This document shows positions 30,837 to 33,338 of a stretch of 33,338 nucleotides of DNA, in pieces (the stretch's first letter is position 1; every line of letters begins with the position of its first letter). Source of the DNA: Pleurotus ostreatus/Saccharomyces cerevisiae fusant (Eukaryota > Opisthokonta). The stretch is taken from NCBI GenBank assembly GCA_024196135.1, contig JAMQCK010000259.1, positions 1-33,338 of the forward strand, read 5' to 3'. Both the position numbers and the translations under genes were made by a program. The notes beneath the pieces were generated by a model that was given only the letters and a program-made list of their open reading frames with translations, ran no database searches and was not told where the DNA came from.

Positions 30837-31019
30837 TAAGGGTCTGTTCGGGAAAAAGAAACACGTCATAGTCATCTAACTTGCGTGACTTACCTGCCTT
30901 TGAAGGCAAGTAAGTCAGGTCTCGACCGTTCGAAAGTTCGCCGATCTTCGTTGACCTGCCTTGTAAGGCAGGTTAGTCGGCTAACTTCAACGTGTTTCTT
31001 TTTCCCGAACAGGCCCTAA
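30837..31019. mobile_element. PIF/Harbinger (Tourist-like) MITE with TAA target duplication
   Basis: The element covers 30840-31016 (177 bp). Terminal inverted repeats of about 27 bp: the left starts GGGTCTGTTCGGGAAAAAGA and the right end, reverse complemented, starts GGGCCTGTTCGGGAAAAAGA, with one visible mismatch. Both sides are flanked by TAA (30837-30839 and 31017-31019). TIRs beginning GGG[TC]CTGTT with a 3-bp TWA duplication are the mark of PIF/Harbinger-derived MITEs. Internally there are two palindromes, around GACTTACCTGCCTT...AAGGCAAGTAAGTC and CCTGCCTT...AAGGCAGG. There is no coding capacity, so transposition would need a transposase from elsewhere. Confidence 0.9.
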
Positions 31020-31202
31020 AGGACATACGGTAACAAACAAGTCAGCGTTACGACACGGAATACAAAGTACAACACCAAGCGTATCGGTTCAGTACAGACA
31101 CGAGAAAGATCAAAGCAAAGTACATGATTACGATCGCGACTGTCGGGAGGTTCGGGTATGCATGCAAAACAGTCCTTGATCACAAGCAATCTGCGAGACG
31201 AA

Positions 31203-33338
31203 TCACAAGTACGCCATGAAGATACTACTATCCAGCACCAGATTCGGGTTCAGCGCCCCATGTTCTAGATTGAACGTCTCGTCAGGAAGCACGCGCGACG
31301 ATGAGGGCACAAACGGCGTCGGGGTCGCCCGCGCCATGCCCGTGTACCGCTCCTCAACCGAGATCCCGTTGCTGTTGAAGTTGTACGGGTCGGGCATCCA
31401 GGTGTCCTCGTCGCGCGTGCCGCGGTGGTGTGTTACAGTCGAATGTTGCGGGTACTGCTGGTACTGCTGGTAATCCGCCTGCAGCATCTCCGCAGGGTGG
31501 TAGAATGGCCCTGTCTGCAGGGTCTCCGCGAACTGCGCTAAAGCCGGATGGGCGTCTGCGAATGTCGGCAGGCGTATGTCGCAAAACTGCTGTGAAGCGC
31601 CGACCGAAGGGATGGCAGCCCCTTGGCGCGTCTTGTAGCAGCGCTCAAGGACGTTGTCGAGGATAGGCTGGGTAGCGAAGGTCAGAGCGGTCGACAATCT
31701 GGACTGAAAAAGGACTTACCAGCGTCCTGCCACTAAAGGGCAGAATCTTCGACGCACGGCGGAAGAGCGCAACGATACGCTGCAGGTCCTGTAATGCATG
31801 CGGAACGATGGGAGACGACGGTACTCGATGAATGAATGCCTGGAGGGTCATCTGCCACGGGCGTCAGATTATGGACCGGACTGCTTCTGGATATGCGGGA
31901 ACCCATCACTCACAGCAGCACTGAACGCGTTGAACCAGAAAAACAGGAAGCGGACGCTGATTTCAGGCTCGCAGTTGAATAGGGCTTCAATTGTGTCGAT
32001 GAGAGAATTGGCGGCCATGTACGTGGCAACGACCGACGGGGCGTATTCGTGCTTCAGCGTGAATCGCGCGGCGTTGAGGGACATCGCATCCGAGAACGAA
32101 CGGCGGTGTAACTGCAAGAGGGCTGATGAACATGGTTAGTGGATATGAAAGTAAGCTTCGAAAGTGAGCATACCAATTGCTCGAGCCGAGGAGACCAAAG
32201 CGCGCTGCATCGTGATATACCTCGGCGACGCTGGATTGTAGTGTTCAAGCAGCGGAGGTACGTGAGATTCGCGGACCCGACGATCCAATTCCAGGACACG
32301 CGAATAACCTGGCTGGTCCTTGCCTATCATATACTCCAGGATCGGGCAAAGGCATTCCTGCAAAAGCGTATTCTTCCACTCGTGGTCTGCAAATGAATAT
32401 TCTCAGTTCCGCTACAGCACCGAGAGCGGCAGAAGCAGTACGTACAAACCATCTCATCCGCCGGCAAGTGCGTGCCAGGCGCCGTATACGATGGCGCCTT
32501 GATAGTGACGTGCTGGAGGCTTATTGAGGGCGGCCTGCCCAGCGTCAAACTCTGCCAAGGCAGCCAGTCAGCAAACGCACGATAGGGCACGCGCTACATC
32601 GCCCCCGCGTCAGACGCTCACCATCCTATAGTCCAAATTAAGCAGCTCCCAGAAGATGTTCCGCCGCCGCTCGCTCTCCTCCGGGATGAGCTTGGATGAC
32701 CCAGACGTCTCGCGATCTGTTCGGGTGGCCCACGGCGTTAGCAGCTGCTCGTTCCCGGGAATGAATAGCGTGTACGCACGGAGGCCGAGCTGTTAGGCAG
32801 ATCAGAAAATTCGAGCGGATAGCGCTGGTCAGCCGCGGTGCCGAATAGGAGAAGGGCGCTAGACGTACACCCTGTACGAGCTTCGCCACAAATCCCAGGA
32901 GATTCCAGGCGTAGCCCAGGGCCTTGCGGTTGTCGGAGAAGATGAGGTGGTACCATATCATGAAGAACTAGGCCACGGTCATAAATCAGCTCCAATGGGA
33001 TCAATGAAGTGCTGCTCACCAGCGCGTGCACGGTGTCGAAGTCGGGCTCCTCCATGAGTGGGATCTCGCAGACGCTCGCGCGCGCGAGGTGGTGATATGC
33101 TTCGGCGGACCTTGAGAGAAGATGAGCGCGTGCTTCTCCACCTGGGCATCGATGAACGGGACACACAAATAACCCAATGGCCGCTTGAGATCGACGAGCG
33201 ATCCAATGGATAGAACCATGAGCAAAAGCGCAAGCCTTCGCGGACTTAGCTCGTGTATGGGCATGGTATAGCAGTACTGCAGGAGGTTGGGCAAGAAGGT
33301 TTCGGAAGAATCAAGGCTATACCTGGAGCAGGGCGTCA
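31203..33338 (-). CDS. Fungal-specific transcription factor domain protein, 5' part missing
   Basis: About ten exons run leftwards from the window edge: 33338-33323, 33276-33174, 33141-33020, 32967-32871, 32789-32622, 32551-32450, then about 32383 to 32190, about 32108 to 31915, about 31853 to 31725, and about 31673 to 31203. Visible fungal_trans (middle homology region) blocks: LSPRRLALLLMVLSIGSLVDL, AEAYHHLARASVCEIPLMEEP, FFMIWYHLIFSDNRKALGYAWNLLGFVAKLVQG, ESERRRNIFWELLNLDYRM and LTLGRPPSIS. Such domains follow an N-terminal Zn2Cys6 DNA-binding finger in most family members; it would be to the right of this window and cannot be confirmed. The C-terminus is Gln/Tyr/Pro-rich (YQQYQQYPQH) and ends NLVLDSSIFMAYL, as in an activation region. 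The target pathway is unknown. The 32-nt intron 33142-33173 is unusually short. Confidence 0.85.

Noticed and set aside
30840..31016. Inverted repeats considered as a transcription terminator or attachment site
   Set aside because: The TIR sequence plus exact TAA duplication is better explained by a Harbinger MITE.

Overview
This is a nuclear fungal window, most likely from an agaricomycete basidiomycete; a polypore-type fungus would fit, but the sequence alone does not settle the order. The coding DNA is GC-rich. Genes are broken by many introns of about 46-60 nt with GT-AG ends. The gene content is typical of filamentous fungi: a KRE6/SKN1 glucan-synthesis protein, S28 peptidases, a BBC1-type actin-patch protein, a fungal transcription-factor domain and a secreted double-psi barrel protein. 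All multi-exon models below were assembled by eye from splice signals and reading phase, without transcript evidence.

Layout. 1-723 (+): 3' end of an unidentified, F-box/LRR-like gene. 999-5468 (-): a Ulp2/SENP6-7-like SUMO protease with a long acidic insert inside its catalytic domain. 5686-10717 (-): a 1,576-residue BBC1/MTI1-like cortical-actin protein. It diverges from 10925-11240 (+), a conserved small basic protein.

11772-17443 is an accessory cluster. Three kinase-like paralogues (338, 340 and about 338 aa) share an N-terminal PFGSW signature, an HGD[LV]K catalytic loop and a C-terminal Cys/His module. Two small Cys-rich genes, at 14381-14611 (-) and 17216-17443 (+), are related to each other and look like free-standing versions of that module. 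This is the part of the window most likely to hold something undescribed.

18363-18861 (+): secreted expansin/barwin-like double-psi barrel protein. 19535-21656 (+) and 25584-27875 (-): two S28 serine peptidases with almost identical exon structure, in inverted orientation. They flank the KRE6/SKN1-like gene at 21997-24410 (-) and an intron-containing tRNA-Ser(CGA) at 24944-25034 (-). 28065-30454 (-): a PPPDE-thioredoxin-PUL fusion linked to ubiquitin/SUMO biology. 30840-31016: a PIF/Harbinger-type MITE with a TAA target duplication. 31203-33338 (-): 3' part of a fungal-specific transcription factor, cut by the window edge.

Functional links. The SUMO protease and the PPPDE-Trx-PUL protein both belong to ubiquitin-like modifier turnover, though they lie far apart. 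KRE6 and the DPBB protein concern the cell wall. The kinase-like/Cys-module cluster is the only place where neighbouring genes visibly share a family.
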